Shown: positions 17,846-27,274 of the stretch, piece after piece
Position numbering within the stretch: position 1 is the stretch's first letter
How the letters are laid out: every line of letters starts with the position of its first letter
NCBI RefSeq assembly: GCF_001956045.1
Contig: NZ_MRTH01000014.1
Span: forward strand, 1-64,000
DNA from: Paenibacillus sp. FSL H7-0331
GTDB lineage: Bacteria; Bacillota; Bacilli; Paenibacillales; NBRC-103111
Direction: 5' to 3'
Length of the DNA: 64,000 nt
Position numbers and translations under genes: made by a program
Notes under the pieces: model-generated
Seen by the model: only the letters and a program-made list of their open reading frames with translations
What the model was told of the DNA's origin: nothing
Databases searched by the model: none

Positions 17846-20551
17846 CTAATCCTGATACACATAGAATGTAACGGTGTTATATAATGAGCCATTTGCTTTG
17901 TTCTTCAATCCATTAATTTCCAGTTTGTATTCGCCCGGAATTCTTGTAGCGCTGTACTTAAATGCTGCATATGTCGTATCAATAACTGTGTAGGTTGCAG
18001 TTACAACCGTTCCATTACTTGTAAATGTAGCACCGCTAAAATCAAGCGTTGTCGACAAGTTTTCGCTAAATCCTACAATTAAGTAATCCGCAGCGTTACC
18101 TGCTGCAATATGGAATGCGCTAACACCACCAACATTATTCAATCCGCTATTTCCACTATATACCGAACCAGAAACAGTAGCAGTAGTGTTGTAAGTTAGA
18201 TAAGTTACCGTAGTTACTGAATTTGAAGCTTTAACAGTAACTTGGAATTCTTTAGTACCAGAATTGCTGCCGCTGCTAACAGTAGCTGTTAATGTTACTA
18301 CTGTGTCAGCTGCTTGCCGCACTACAACACCTGTGTTGCTAACCACAGCCGTGTTCGAGGAAGACCATGTAATGGTTGTTCCATTTGCTGCGTCTGTTGT
18401 TGCGAGAGTAAGGTTTTGTGTAACCGAAGTAGCTGAATCACCAGAAGTATAACCAATTACTAGCGCATTAATACTTGCAGCCACAGCTGTTTCTGAATTT
18501 CCAGTAGCTTTAACAAGAACAGTGAAAGCTTTAGTTGCAGTAATCGAACCCTTACTAATTGTCGCCGTCAAAGTTACAGATGTGTCAGCTGTCGGACGCG
18601 TAATAGTACCGTCGTTGCCAACTACAGCCGTGTTCGAAGATGACCATGTAACGGTTGTTCCATTAACACCTGTTGTTGGCAAGTTAAGATTGCTTTTAAC
18701 GGATGTAGCTGAATCACCATTTGCATAACCAATTGCCAATGCGTCTTTAGTTGCATTTACATCAGCATTATCAGGTGATACTTCAACCTTACCGCCACCC
18801 ACACTGATGATTATAGAGATAGCCGCAACTTTATCTGTATCACCAGTCAATATGATCGTGATAGTTACTGTAAATGCTACAATATTGACAGTTGAAGACA
18901 CATTCAAGGCAAAGCTTGGTACTGTGGAACTTGCGGATACCTTAGAAATAGTCCCCGCGCCATCCAACGATACCTTGATATTTGCTGTAACTACCAAAGA
19001 TTTTAATGTAGAGCCTGTCTGCGTTTTTACATTCGTGTTTGCACCCAGGTTCAATGCTGCCACGGAAGTGCTGCCACCTCCAGTTGTTGGAGCATTTACA
19101 TTAATATTTACATTAACTGCCAGACTAGTCACGTAGACGGCATCTGTAATCGTACCTCTAAGTTGAACTTCTTTGCCTGCAGCTCCCGCTCCGATATTGA
19201 TATTACCAAAGCTACCTTTAGTTGCTTCAATAATGGCACCGGAACCTACATAAGTGCTAGCTATTACTGTAGTTCCCTCTGTTACAACACGAACCAATGC
19301 TGTTTGGGACGCGTTAGTATCAATTTTCAATTCTACTACAATAACAATATTAACTAATTTAATAGAATTAGGGCTACCCGAAGCAACGACGATATTGTCC
19401 GCTTCAATGTTTCTGAGCGTAATTTCGCCTGTCTCACCAGGATCAAGGGTCAAAGTTCCTTTAACTATGGTCTTGGAACCATCAGCAGGACCATAAGTAT
19501 CACTTGCAGTTAATCTGATATTTTTATACGTAATACCGCCGTTTGCGAGCAACTGCTTATCTGCTACTGAATTATTGGAGCTACCACTGCTGCTGCTGCT
19601 TCCGCTTCCGCCAGTTGCTGCACCAGTTACCGTAATGCCTGTGTCTTTGCCTAAGTAGCTAAGCTTATATACAGTTCCGCCTGTTTGCAAACTAGTTGTT
19701 AAAACAACTACCGTTGTGCTTCCGGATTTCAACTCTGCTTTGGTAACTGTCAAGCTGTTATCAAATGTGAAATCGGATGCAGACACTGTACCTACTGCTT
19801 GATTGAAGGTCACTTCTACTGTTGTATTGTTCGTTACGACAGCGGAGCTGACAGCTAATGTTCCAACAGCAAGCGCTTTTGCCTTAGTGATGATAGAGTC
19901 CTTGTTGTTCTTGAACTCATAGGCCAGACGAGCAACCGCTTGTCTTTCCGAGTTGTCTTTAGGACTGAATTTGACAGAGCCTGCTCCATCGTCAATCCCT
20001 TGCAAGAAGCCTACTTTGAAAGCAAGCGATACATGAGCTTTAGCCCAATCGGAAATGGTATTCAGATCGGATACCTTGGCATCAACAGCTACCTTGGTTG
20101 CTGTTTCCTCAAGACCTAGAGCGCGTATAAAGAATACAGCCAGCTCTTCTCTTGTTACTTTAGCATCAGGAGCAAATGTTGTTGCTGAATTACCTTGTGT
20201 AATATTGGATTGAACCAAAGCTCCGACAAAACCTCTGTACCAGCTGTTTTTGTCTACGTCTGTGAAGGCAGCCGCTTGGTCCGGATTTTCTTTCAATCCA
20301 AGGGACAACACGAGGATTTTGGCCAATTCGGCACGGGTGATCGATTTACGGGGTTGAAAGCTTCCATCCTCGTAACCACTGATTATCCCACTATCGACCA
20401 AGCTTTGAATTTCCTTTTGCGCGTAGGAATCCGCGATGTCCTTCAATGGCACTGCTGCAGCGCCCCAAGCTAATGCAGGCAATAGCAAACTGAACAACAG
20501 CGTGAACACAAGAACAGAGCTGATCTTACTGCGTGCTTCTTTCAAAAACAT
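17846..20551 (-). CDS. Secreted SLH-domain surface protein with bacterial Ig-like repeats
   Basis: A 901 aa exported cell-surface protein. A signal peptide (VLVFTLLFSLLLPALAWGAA) is followed by three SLH repeats at about 35-220 (DIADSYAQKEIQSLVDSGII, FTDVDKNSWYRGFVGALVQS, VSDLNTISDWAKAHVSLAF) that anchor to pyruvylated secondary wall polymer. The middle (about 300-600) is Ser/Gly- and Thr/Val-rich and predicted beta-solenoid-like. Two Ig-like (BIG2-type) repeats follow at about 610-790, sharing VTWSSSNTAVV and TITWSSSNTAVV. The frame opens at 20587, but the ATG at 20551 has AGGAGGAG at ideal spacing. No enzymatic domain is visible; an S-layer, adhesion or scaffold role is inferred. Confidence 0.88.
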   Translation of the reverse strand: MFLKEARSKISSVLVFTLLFSLLLPALAWGAAAVPLKDIADSYAQKEIQSLVDSGIISGYEDGSFQPRKSITRAELAKILVLSLGLKENPDQAAAFTDVDKNSWYRGFVGALVQSNITQGNSATTFAPDAKVTREELAVFFIRALGLEETATKVAVDAKVSDLNTISDWAKAHVSLAFKVGFLQGIDDGAGSVKFSPKDNSERQAVARLAYEFKNNKDSIITKAKALAVGTLAVSSAVVTNNTTVEVTFNQAVGTVSASDFTFDNSLTVTKAELKSGSTTVVVLTTSLQTGGTVYKLSYLGKDTGITVTGAATGGSGSSSSSGSSNNSVADKQLLANGGITYKNIRLTASDTYGPADGSKTIVKGTLTLDPGETGEITLRNIEADNIVVASGSPNSIKLVNIVIVVELKIDTNASQTALVRVVTEGTTVIASTYVGSGAIIEATKGSFGNINIGAGAAGKEVQLRGTITDAVYVTSLAVNVNINVNAPTTGGGSTSVAALNLGANTNVKTQTGSTLKSLVVTANIKVSLDGAGTISKVSASSTVPSFALNVSSTVNIVAFTVTITIILTGDTDKVAAISIIISVGGGKVEVSPDNADVNATKDALAIGYANGDSATSVKSNLNLPTTGVNGTTVTWSSSNTAVVGNDGTITRPTADTSVTLTATISKGSITATKAFTVLVKATGNSETAVAASINALVIGYTSGDSATSVTQNLTLATTDAANGTTITWSSSNTAVVSNTGVVVRQAADTVVTLTATVSSGSNSGTKEFQVTVKASNSVTTVTYLTYNTTATVSGSVYSGNSGLNNVGGVSAFHIAAGNAADYLIVGFSENLSTTLDFSGATFTSNGTVVTATYTVIDTTYAAFKYSATRIPGEYKLEINGLKNKANGSLYNTVTFYVYQD

Positions 20552-20704
20552 TGTTTCTCCTCCTCTTATTCTTTTGTCAATGAACATGGATCATCCAGTA
20601 AATGTGCAGCCTCCGAACAGAAAAGGGTTTACACATATTTACATGAATACATACATCATCTGTATCATACAATATCGGACCTTACAAAATTCTTACAAAA
20701 ATCA

Positions 20705-20749
20705 ACAAAAAAGCAGTCAGGACCTGATACAAAGGACCTAAACTGCTTC
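20705..20749 (-). terminator. Terminator of the U32 peptidase gene
   Basis: On the minus strand AAGCAGTTTAGG pairs with CCTGACTGCTT around a 19-nt loop, followed by TTTTTTG; 20 bp past the U32 stop codon. Confidence 0.8.
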
Positions 20750-20767
20750 ATATTCAACGAAATTCGA

Positions 20768-23293
20768 TTATTTATTATTTAAAAGCTGTCCTCTTGTGAC
20801 ACCCAGTTGATTGGTTGCCTTCAATGTTTTCCATACTTGAGTCCCACTGATTTCGCCGCTCAACGCACGCTCGTACAAGGAAATAACCTCTTTGACCTTA
20901 TCCCCTGTCTCCTCTAAAAACTCAATACGGAAGGAGGAGATACCCAGATCCATGAAGTTCCGTACATATTCAGCTCCAGATTGATCTACCGCATTATACA
21001 CCGTATTCCGACAGCCTTCGTCAACTCGTACAGGATGTGACATGCCGACACGATCCTGAAGTGAAATACTGTGGTCCTCGCAAGGACGTCCGCAGTTCGT
21101 ATAATCTGTTCCTTCACTGAGGAATGTACAATATACACAATGCTCAGTATGGAACATCGGCATATGCTGGTGAATAACGACCTCCAGCTTCGAGGTATCT
21201 GTCGCATGCAGCAGATCGACCATTTGCTGAATATTCAAATCATAAGATGGTGTAACTTTGTTCAAACCGGCTTCAAGAAACAGTGCTGCTGTTTTATGAT
21301 TGGAGACATTCAGGGAAAAATCTCCGATCAGCTCAGGATGCTGCTCATTCGGCTGTTCGAGCCGCTGCTTTAAATAGAAATAAACAGCTCCTGTATTGCG
21401 AACCAGAATCGCATCCGGCTTCAGCTTCGAAATATTACGGAAATATCCGGTTTCCCCCGGCATATGAATGCGCGGTGTAGCAAGCGCAATACGCTTACCG
21501 GCGCGACGAGCTGCTTCTACAGCTGCGGGAAATTGCTTAATAAACTCGAAATCGGCGATCACCATATCGACATTGGTAGCAAGCGCCGCCTCAACCTGCT
21601 CCAGACTGCGGCATAAAGCGGTCATACGTACCTGCGGAGCGGCGGTAGCAAGTTGCTTCTGCGGAGCAGCTTGCGCAGGAACGTCTGCATAAGCATCGAC
21701 ACTGCGCTTCACGTATGCCCGCGGACGCTGACGTTCAGTCTCCAGCAGCTCTACAGCACTGCGGCGCATGCTGTTAAGCTCGCGCATCGGTACGATGAGT
21801 TCCCCTTCCAGCTGCACATCAAGTTCTCCGAGCTCTAGAATCGTGCCGCCCAATCGACCCAACTGCTCTGCGAATAACGCTTCATCCATCGGCCGCTTTT
21901 GTGCTTGTACCAGCGGTAGCTCCGACTCTACGTAGGCAGTATGCCCGGTTCGCGTATCGGTCCACCAGCTGCGAAGCGGTTCGCCCAGCGTTCCAGTTAC
22001 TTTAATATTCACCGGAAAGGTACGGTAAGGCCGATCATTTTCGAATGATTGGCGCAGCCTTTTGTCCAGATGCGGATCATTCGTTTTCCATATCCGGTCC
22101 CCCACATGCAGGCACTTCAAGTCAACATCGTTGCGTCCGGCAATAATTTCGATCAATCCACCTGCCGCTTCACCCTCCAGCTTCACACCTCTACGGCGGA
22201 TGTCGTATACACGACCGCCTTCTTCTTTTTTGGTCGGATCCCCCGCGTCAAAGCAGATGCCATCACCGCGTTTAACAGGAGCTTCAAGCTCACAGACCAC
22301 GCCATCACGCAAAATTTGCTTCACACGACCCAGATAAATACCACGGCTTTTCGGATAGGTGCCTTCTACGAGCTGCTTGTTATTTGTACCCTTTAGAAAT
22401 CCGTACGTAAACCCGCGGGAAAAGCTTTGCTCCAATTCACGCAGCTCCTCCTTGCTCGGTCTTACATCGCCACCGTCAAAATAGCGATCGATCGCTAGCC
22501 GATACTTGCTAACTACGTTTGCCACATACTCAGGGCTTTTTAAACGGCCTTCAATTTTAAAGGAAGTCACACCCGCTTCGATCAGCTCCGGAACCAGCTC
22601 AAGCGCCGCCAAGTCCTTTGGTGACAGCAGGTAGGCGATATCGCCCATCGGCTTTTGCACCCCATCCACCATTAAATCATACGGTAAACGGCAAGCCTGC
22701 GCACATTCTCCACGATTGGCTGAACGGCCTCCCCACATTTCCGAGGTCAGGCACTGTCCCGAATACGATACGCATAAAGCGCCATGCACGAACACTTCCA
22801 TCGGCAGCTTTGCCTGATCACCGATTTGCTTGATCTGCTTAAGGTTGTTTTCACGCCCCAATACGACCCGTTCGATATCCCATGTCTTCGTAAACTCGAC
22901 AGCCTCTGGCGAGGTGATCGTCATTTGCGTCGAACCGTGAATAGGGAAATCCGGTGAAATATCACGGATCATCTTCACGAGACCAAGGTCCTGCACGATA
23001 ACCGCATCTACTCCCGCCTCGATACAGGCTTCAATCAGCTTTTGCGCTTCTCTCAACTCTTCTTCAAATACCAATATATTAAATGTCAAAAATCCCTTCA
23101 CCCCATACAAATGAAGAAAGGACATAATATCCGGCAAATCATCCATTAAAAAATTGTTCGCTCTTGCCCGCGCATTGAATTTCTCCACACCGAAAAATAC
23201 AGCATCAGCCCCATTGGCTACTGCTGCCCGTAAACAATCCCAGTCTCCGGCGGGTGCCAGTAATTCAATATCCGATCGTTTAATTGTTGTCAT
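20768..23293 (-). CDS. Long-form U32 family peptidase (RlhA-like, DUF3656)
   Basis: An 841 aa protein. The N-terminal U32 domain (about 5-300) starts IELLAPAGDWDCLRAAVANG and holds the family signature (VHGALCVSYSGQCLTSEMWG ... NRGECAQACRLPYDL) with cysteines used for an iron-sulfur cluster. The middle matches DUF3656, and the C-terminal part repeats U32-like elements with a second Cys cluster (HCVYCTFLS, NCGRPCEDHS, DEGCRN). In E. coli RlhA, U32 proteins of this type hydroxylate 23S rRNA; others modify tRNA. An RNA-modifying role is more likely than proteolysis but is not shown here. The frame opens at 23389; the ATG at 23293 with CGGAGG upstream is the better start. Transcribed divergently from the 23.6-30.8 kb operon. 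Confidence 0.88.
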   Translation of the reverse strand: MTTIKRSDIELLAPAGDWDCLRAAVANGADAVFFGVEKFNARARANNFLMDDLPDIMSFLHLYGVKGFLTFNILVFEEELREAQKLIEACIEAGVDAVIVQDLGLVKMIRDISPDFPIHGSTQMTITSPEAVEFTKTWDIERVVLGRENNLKQIKQIGDQAKLPMEVFVHGALCVSYSGQCLTSEMWGGRSANRGECAQACRLPYDLMVDGVQKPMGDIAYLLSPKDLAALELVPELIEAGVTSFKIEGRLKSPEYVANVVSKYRLAIDRYFDGGDVRPSKEELRELEQSFSRGFTYGFLKGTNNKQLVEGTYPKSRGIYLGRVKQILRDGVVCELEAPVKRGDGICFDAGDPTKKEEGGRVYDIRRRGVKLEGEAAGGLIEIIAGRNDVDLKCLHVGDRIWKTNDPHLDKRLRQSFENDRPYRTFPVNIKVTGTLGEPLRSWWTDTRTGHTAYVESELPLVQAQKRPMDEALFAEQLGRLGGTILELGELDVQLEGELIVPMRELNSMRRSAVELLETERQRPRAYVKRSVDAYADVPAQAAPQKQLATAAPQVRMTALCRSLEQVEAALATNVDMVIADFEFIKQFPAAVEAARRAGKRIALATPRIHMPGETGYFRNISKLKPDAILVRNTGAVYFYLKQRLEQPNEQHPELIGDFSLNVSNHKTAALFLEAGLNKVTPSYDLNIQQMVDLLHATDTSKLEVVIHQHMPMFHTEHCVYCTFLSEGTDYTNCGRPCEDHSISLQDRVGMSHPVRVDEGCRNTVYNAVDQSGAEYVRNFMDLGISSFRIEFLEETGDKVKEVISLYERALSGEISGTQVWKTLKATNQLGVTRGQLLNNK

Positions 23294-23543
23294 GCTTATA
23301 TGCCTCCGAATGTTGTTCCATTTGCAAGTACCCGTAAAGGGAGTACCCGCAGTGATCTTTCTAAAATGAACGTGTTCCCATATGTTCACAGCTCAATACG
23401 AGCTTCTATATATACAGTGTAACAGAATTGTCAAGTCTAAAGCCACTGGAATTGCCTTCAAAAAAGGCAAAACTCATATAAAAATGTTGTGAAATTAGTC
23501 TTTTGTACAACTTTGACGTCTCTTCGCCCAAGTCTCTCATAAG

Positions 23544-23572
23544 TTAACAAAGGTCTGCATCCATGATATACT
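23544..23572 (+). promoter_or_regulatory. Promoter of the Dlt-like aminoacylation operon
   Basis: TTAACA (23544-23549) and TATACT (23567-23572) are spaced by exactly 17 bp, with an extended -10 (TGA before TATACT). It lies 40 bp upstream of the TTG start at 23612. No other strong promoter was found before the terminator at 30862, so the whole block 23612-30771 is likely one transcript. No operator or riboswitch-like structure was recognised in 23294-23543. Confidence 0.65.
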
Positions 23573-23611
23573 ATTTGAGTAGTTTAACCGAGTGAAAATT
23601 GAGGGGTTTTT

Positions 23612-26600
23612 TTGAAGTTAACCAAAGTCCGGATTACAGGTGCCGCTGTCGGTCTCCTGCTAATCCTTATCGCGTTTGTATGGCTTTTTGTTTCCAATAA
23701 GGATTTGTCGATTCACATGGTCTATGTCACAAAGGGCGACAGCTTCGATACCGCGGCATTCGGACAGCTGAACCAGTCATTAGTTGCCAATTTACAGCTG
23801 GAACGACAGCCCCTCGATAAGCTAAGCTTACGGCAATTAAAAGCTTTTCATACCGTATACGTAGATCCTTCTCTACATGGAGCTTTATCCGTACAGCAGG
23901 TCGATATGCTGCAAAGCTATGTATCCCAAGGCGGACATTTGTTCCTTGAAAATGGTTTGGCATCTGATTTTCCATTAGATTTTATTGGCGCTAAACAATT
24001 GGTGGGACTCGCTCCACCAGATAAGATGAAGGCAAGTACACAGCCTCAAGAGGCGGGCTGGTCATCCTTCCAGTATCCCGAGGTCGAGCTGAATTTGCAG
24101 GCTATCCAGCAGTTATTCCGTCAGTTTACTGATAATTACCTGCAGCATGACGGGTTGGCTGATCTAGGTCGTTTTTCATGGGGACAAGGCTTGCTCGTAT
24201 CTACGGCTGAACCGATCGTTACACTGAACGATACGACATTGTTTGCTTTGAACCGATATGGACAAGGGACCGTGTTTGTCAGCAGTGCCCTGCTGCCTAA
24301 TCGCTATTATATTACAGGCTATGATTTGGCTGGCGGTATGGACGCAGCGCTGGGCTTCACCAAGCTTGCCGAGACGATGAACAGCAGCAATAAGCCTGCC
24401 TCTGGCGCCTTATATTTTGATCGCAGCCAACTGCCCTTGGCGCCTTATTTTCATTTCACCTTCTCTACAGGCAGCGCGCTGCTTCGCAGTGAATATGCTG
24501 CGTTTGTGTCCAAGGAGACGTTCGGCTACAGTGTAAAAAAAGTGCTTGGACCTTATGGCCGGCCTGCGATGGCCCATCAAAATCATTTTGAAGCAATTGA
24601 AGCGATTCGGGATGGTGAAGGCATTCAATGGGCGGAATTATTGAAGAAATACAATCAGCTTCCGTCGTTTTCACTCGTTCGCTCCTCTTTCCATTGGGGG
24701 CTGTGGCAGGAATCCGTTGCCGTTCACCTAAATACAGGTACGAACGAAAAACCTGCTTTTGTTGGTGAAACGGTGAATTCGTTTTATTCCAGCGGCACTC
24801 GTCTCATCAGCGAGGGACGTCCCATTCAGCTGGCACGTGATCCCAACTATCACTCACTGGGAGATGCCTTCCAGGAACCGTATCGTGCCTACCCGACCCT
24901 GGCGGATCTTAATGGCGATGGGCTGCCAGAGCTGATTGTCGGGTCATCTGACGGATCGGTCTATGTCTACCCTAACTTAGGCTCACAGCCTGAGGCTTAT
25001 GCCGGGCAGGTGCTGCCGGAAAGCGCGGGCGCAGGTGAAGTGCGTAAGGGCACCAGCATCGCGGCGCCAGATGTCTTCGGGAAGCGGGAGCCACTTCGGC
25101 TGCTAAATGGGCAGCCGCTGCAGACTGGGTCATACGCAAGTGTAACCGCGTATGACCTGAATGCCGACGGTAGGCCGGATCTGATCCTCGGCCTATCGGA
25201 CGGCACGCTTGCCGTCGCCTATGGCGCAGCCGGCGGCGCGTTTACACCGCCTGCCCCGCTGCTTGCGGGCGGGCAGGTCATTCGTGCCGCAGCACCTGTG
25301 GCTGCGGCTGTCGGTGACACCACCGGCGACGGTGTACCCGACCTCATTGTCGGGGATGCCGCAGGCGGTGTAATGCTCTATCACGGCCATCGCGAAGCGG
25401 GCCGCGAGGGCGCCGCAGGCGCAGGCGGCGTTAACTCCGGCGCAGCCGGGCAGCCGCTTGCCTTTGAACCGGGCAGCCTGCTGTTCAGGCTGCCTGCGGC
25501 TTACGCCGCGCCATCGCTGCGCGATGTCAATGGCGATGGCCGACTCGAGCTTGTGGTCGGCAGCTCGGAAGGCGATCTGCGTGTGTATACGCAGCAAGCA
25601 AACGGTCAATGGCAGGCTGACGGCGTGCTGGAAGGCTCTACGCTGAACCAGCTCGGCAATCATGCGCTCGTCGGAGGGCATAATTCCGTGCCGCTATGGT
25701 ATGATCTGAATCACGACGGTAAAGATGATCTGATCGTCGGACAGCTCGAATTCGGGATGCCGACAACGGTAGATGATCCCAAGTTCCCTTACGCGGAGCA
25801 GCTGCAAGCTTTTATTCAATATAGTAAGGATCATTATCTCGAACTGTACCCGCATCTATTTGTCCATAATTTCACAAGCGATGCGCAGGAGAAAGAAGAG
25901 CTCGCACTGCATCGGCAGGCCTTTGATCGACTCGGTATTCCCTGGAAGATGCCGGGAACCAACCAACATACTTGGCGGATCAATAACCCTGATCCTACAC
26001 AGACGCTGCGTAACGAAAGGGATGCCGGAATATGGTTTAACTTCGGCTTTAGACCTGCCAACATCCCTAATGAGCCGCGGCTGGGCGTGCAGTACAATTG
26101 GGGAATGCCTTTCCTGATGACAGATTCCACATCCGGTCTGCCAAGTCAGCCACCTATGCTGCTGAGCACACCTGCACCTGTACTTCGTCTTGATCCGCAG
26201 TATACGACGGAGGATTTGTTCGATTCCTATATTACCCAGGATATGCCGATTGATTATTTCGAGCATATCGAATATCATTTTCCAAGCCGAGTTGGCGAGC
26301 TGCTCGAATTTGTGAAATTTTTGGATCAAATTCGCAATCAGCACAGCTACAACTTTATGTCAGAGACGCAAATGGCGCGTTCAGTCCTTAATACCTTGAC
26401 AACACAGGTAACCGTTTATCGTCCTTGGAGTGAAGTCGTTTTCGATCGAATCAAGCATTTGTTCGGTATGCGTACAGAACCTACGATTCGCATCAAACCG
26501 CTAACGCAAGGCGTGCCTGAACAGGCGGCCGAATACAAAGGAACACTTGGTGTTTCCATTGAGCGTGGTCAAGCCTATGCAGATCGTCCATTGTCAACAG

Positions 26601-26956
26601 AATCGGATATTTCCGATTGGCGCAATGATAAGCTGTATGTAGGTGTTCCGTTAACTACACTCGTTCGCTTTGAGAATTCGAAGCCATCTAGTGACAATGC
26701 CGTCCCTATTGCTGACTATTCATTATCGACTTCCGGTCCGCATTTATTGCGCAGCAATGTGCCGTATACACTGCACAAGGCACCCAATGAGTGGAAGCTT
26801 GAGCTTCAATCGGACGGTATGCAGCAAATACAGCTGAGAAGCGCAGTTCCCCTGAATATCGAAGGAGATCAGCTTCAGGTCGTGCAGCAGGATGGTAGCG
26901 ATCTGTATACCGTAACCCATTTTGGCGCAGCAACGACGATTCTTATTCATTATTAA
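23612..26956 (+). CDS. Membrane-anchored protein with FG-GAP repeat propeller, head of Dlt-like operon
   Basis: An 1114 aa protein of unrecognised overall family. The N-terminus has one membrane anchor (AVGLLLILIAFVWLFVS, about 12-29). About 30-260 looks like a GATase/Rossmann-type domain (YVSQGGHLFLENGLASDF). Five FG-GAP/VCBS calcium-loop repeats follow with DxNxDG motifs near residues 431 (DLNGDGLPEL), 515 (DLNADGRPDL), 570 (DTTGDGVPDL), 638 (DVNGDGRLEL) and 700 (DLNHDGKDDL), forming a beta-propeller on the outer face. The flanks (about 265-420 and 720-960) have TIM-barrel or polysaccharide-deacetylase-like features, so the propeller may be inserted into an enzyme domain; that is a guess. 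The propeller DNA is GC-rich, with a Gly/Ala-rich loop near 25400. Start TTG with GAGGGG upstream. First gene of the operon, 60 bp before the carrier gene. Confidence 0.75.
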   Translation: MKLTKVRITGAAVGLLLILIAFVWLFVSNKDLSIHMVYVTKGDSFDTAAFGQLNQSLVANLQLERQPLDKLSLRQLKAFHTVYVDPSLHGALSVQQVDMLQSYVSQGGHLFLENGLASDFPLDFIGAKQLVGLAPPDKMKASTQPQEAGWSSFQYPEVELNLQAIQQLFRQFTDNYLQHDGLADLGRFSWGQGLLVSTAEPIVTLNDTTLFALNRYGQGTVFVSSALLPNRYYITGYDLAGGMDAALGFTKLAETMNSSNKPASGALYFDRSQLPLAPYFHFTFSTGSALLRSEYAAFVSKETFGYSVKKVLGPYGRPAMAHQNHFEAIEAIRDGEGIQWAELLKKYNQLPSFSLVRSSFHWGLWQESVAVHLNTGTNEKPAFVGETVNSFYSSGTRLISEGRPIQLARDPNYHSLGDAFQEPYRAYPTLADLNGDGLPELIVGSSDGSVYVYPNLGSQPEAYAGQVLPESAGAGEVRKGTSIAAPDVFGKREPLRLLNGQPLQTGSYASVTAYDLNADGRPDLILGLSDGTLAVAYGAAGGAFTPPAPLLAGGQVIRAAAPVAAAVGDTTGDGVPDLIVGDAAGGVMLYHGHREAGREGAAGAGGVNSGAAGQPLAFEPGSLLFRLPAAYAAPSLRDVNGDGRLELVVGSSEGDLRVYTQQANGQWQADGVLEGSTLNQLGNHALVGGHNSVPLWYDLNHDGKDDLIVGQLEFGMPTTVDDPKFPYAEQLQAFIQYSKDHYLELYPHLFVHNFTSDAQEKEELALHRQAFDRLGIPWKMPGTNQHTWRINNPDPTQTLRNERDAGIWFNFGFRPANIPNEPRLGVQYNWGMPFLMTDSTSGLPSQPPMLLSTPAPVLRLDPQYTTEDLFDSYITQDMPIDYFEHIEYHFPSRVGELLEFVKFLDQIRNQHSYNFMSETQMARSVLNTLTTQVTVYRPWSEVVFDRIKHLFGMRTEPTIRIKPLTQGVPEQAAEYKGTLGVSIERGQAYADRPLSTESDISDWRNDKLYVGVPLTTLVRFENSKPSSDNAVPIADYSLSTSGPHLLRSNVPYTLHKAPNEWKLELQSDGMQQIQLRSAVPLNIEGDQLQVVQQDGSDLYTVTHFGAATTILIHY

Positions 26957-27016
26957 TCGGTGCCAGCCGCCTTTATACTTAGTTATCAGAACTGCCCAAA
27001 CAAGGAGGAAACCCAC

Positions 27017-27268
27017 ATGCAAGACCTGCTTTCCCAGTTAGAATCGCATATCCGCAATCGCTACGAAATAGAAGCCGATGACGATGAGTTTACCCCAGAT
27101 GTCCATCTGTTCGATTACGGCTATGTGGACTCCATCGGCGCTACGGCGTTAATTGCCCATATCGAGCAAACGTATGGCATTCAGGTGACGAATCAGGACC
27201 TGATGCTGTATTCTATGAATACCGTGCGTGAAATCGCCGACTTCATCCAAAAAAAGACTGCGAGGTAA
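27017..27268 (+). CDS. Acyl carrier protein, DltC-like (partner of aminoacyl-CP ligase)
   Basis: An 83 aa acidic four-helix carrier protein. The phosphopantetheine-binding serine is S39 in YVDSIGA (motif DSx at the start of helix II). The rest (LIAHIEQTYGIQVTNQDLML, VREIADFI) follows the carrier fold. By context it carries an activated amino acid as a thioester. The frame opens at 26960, but AAGGAGG at ideal spacing marks the ATG at 27017. Six bases separate its stop from the ligase gene, which fits a dedicated carrier-ligase pair. Confidence 0.9.
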   Translation: MQDLLSQLESHIRNRYEIEADDDEFTPDVHLFDYGYVDSIGATALIAHIEQTYGIQVTNQDLMLYSMNTVREIADFIQKKTAR

Positions 27269-27274
27269 TGACCT

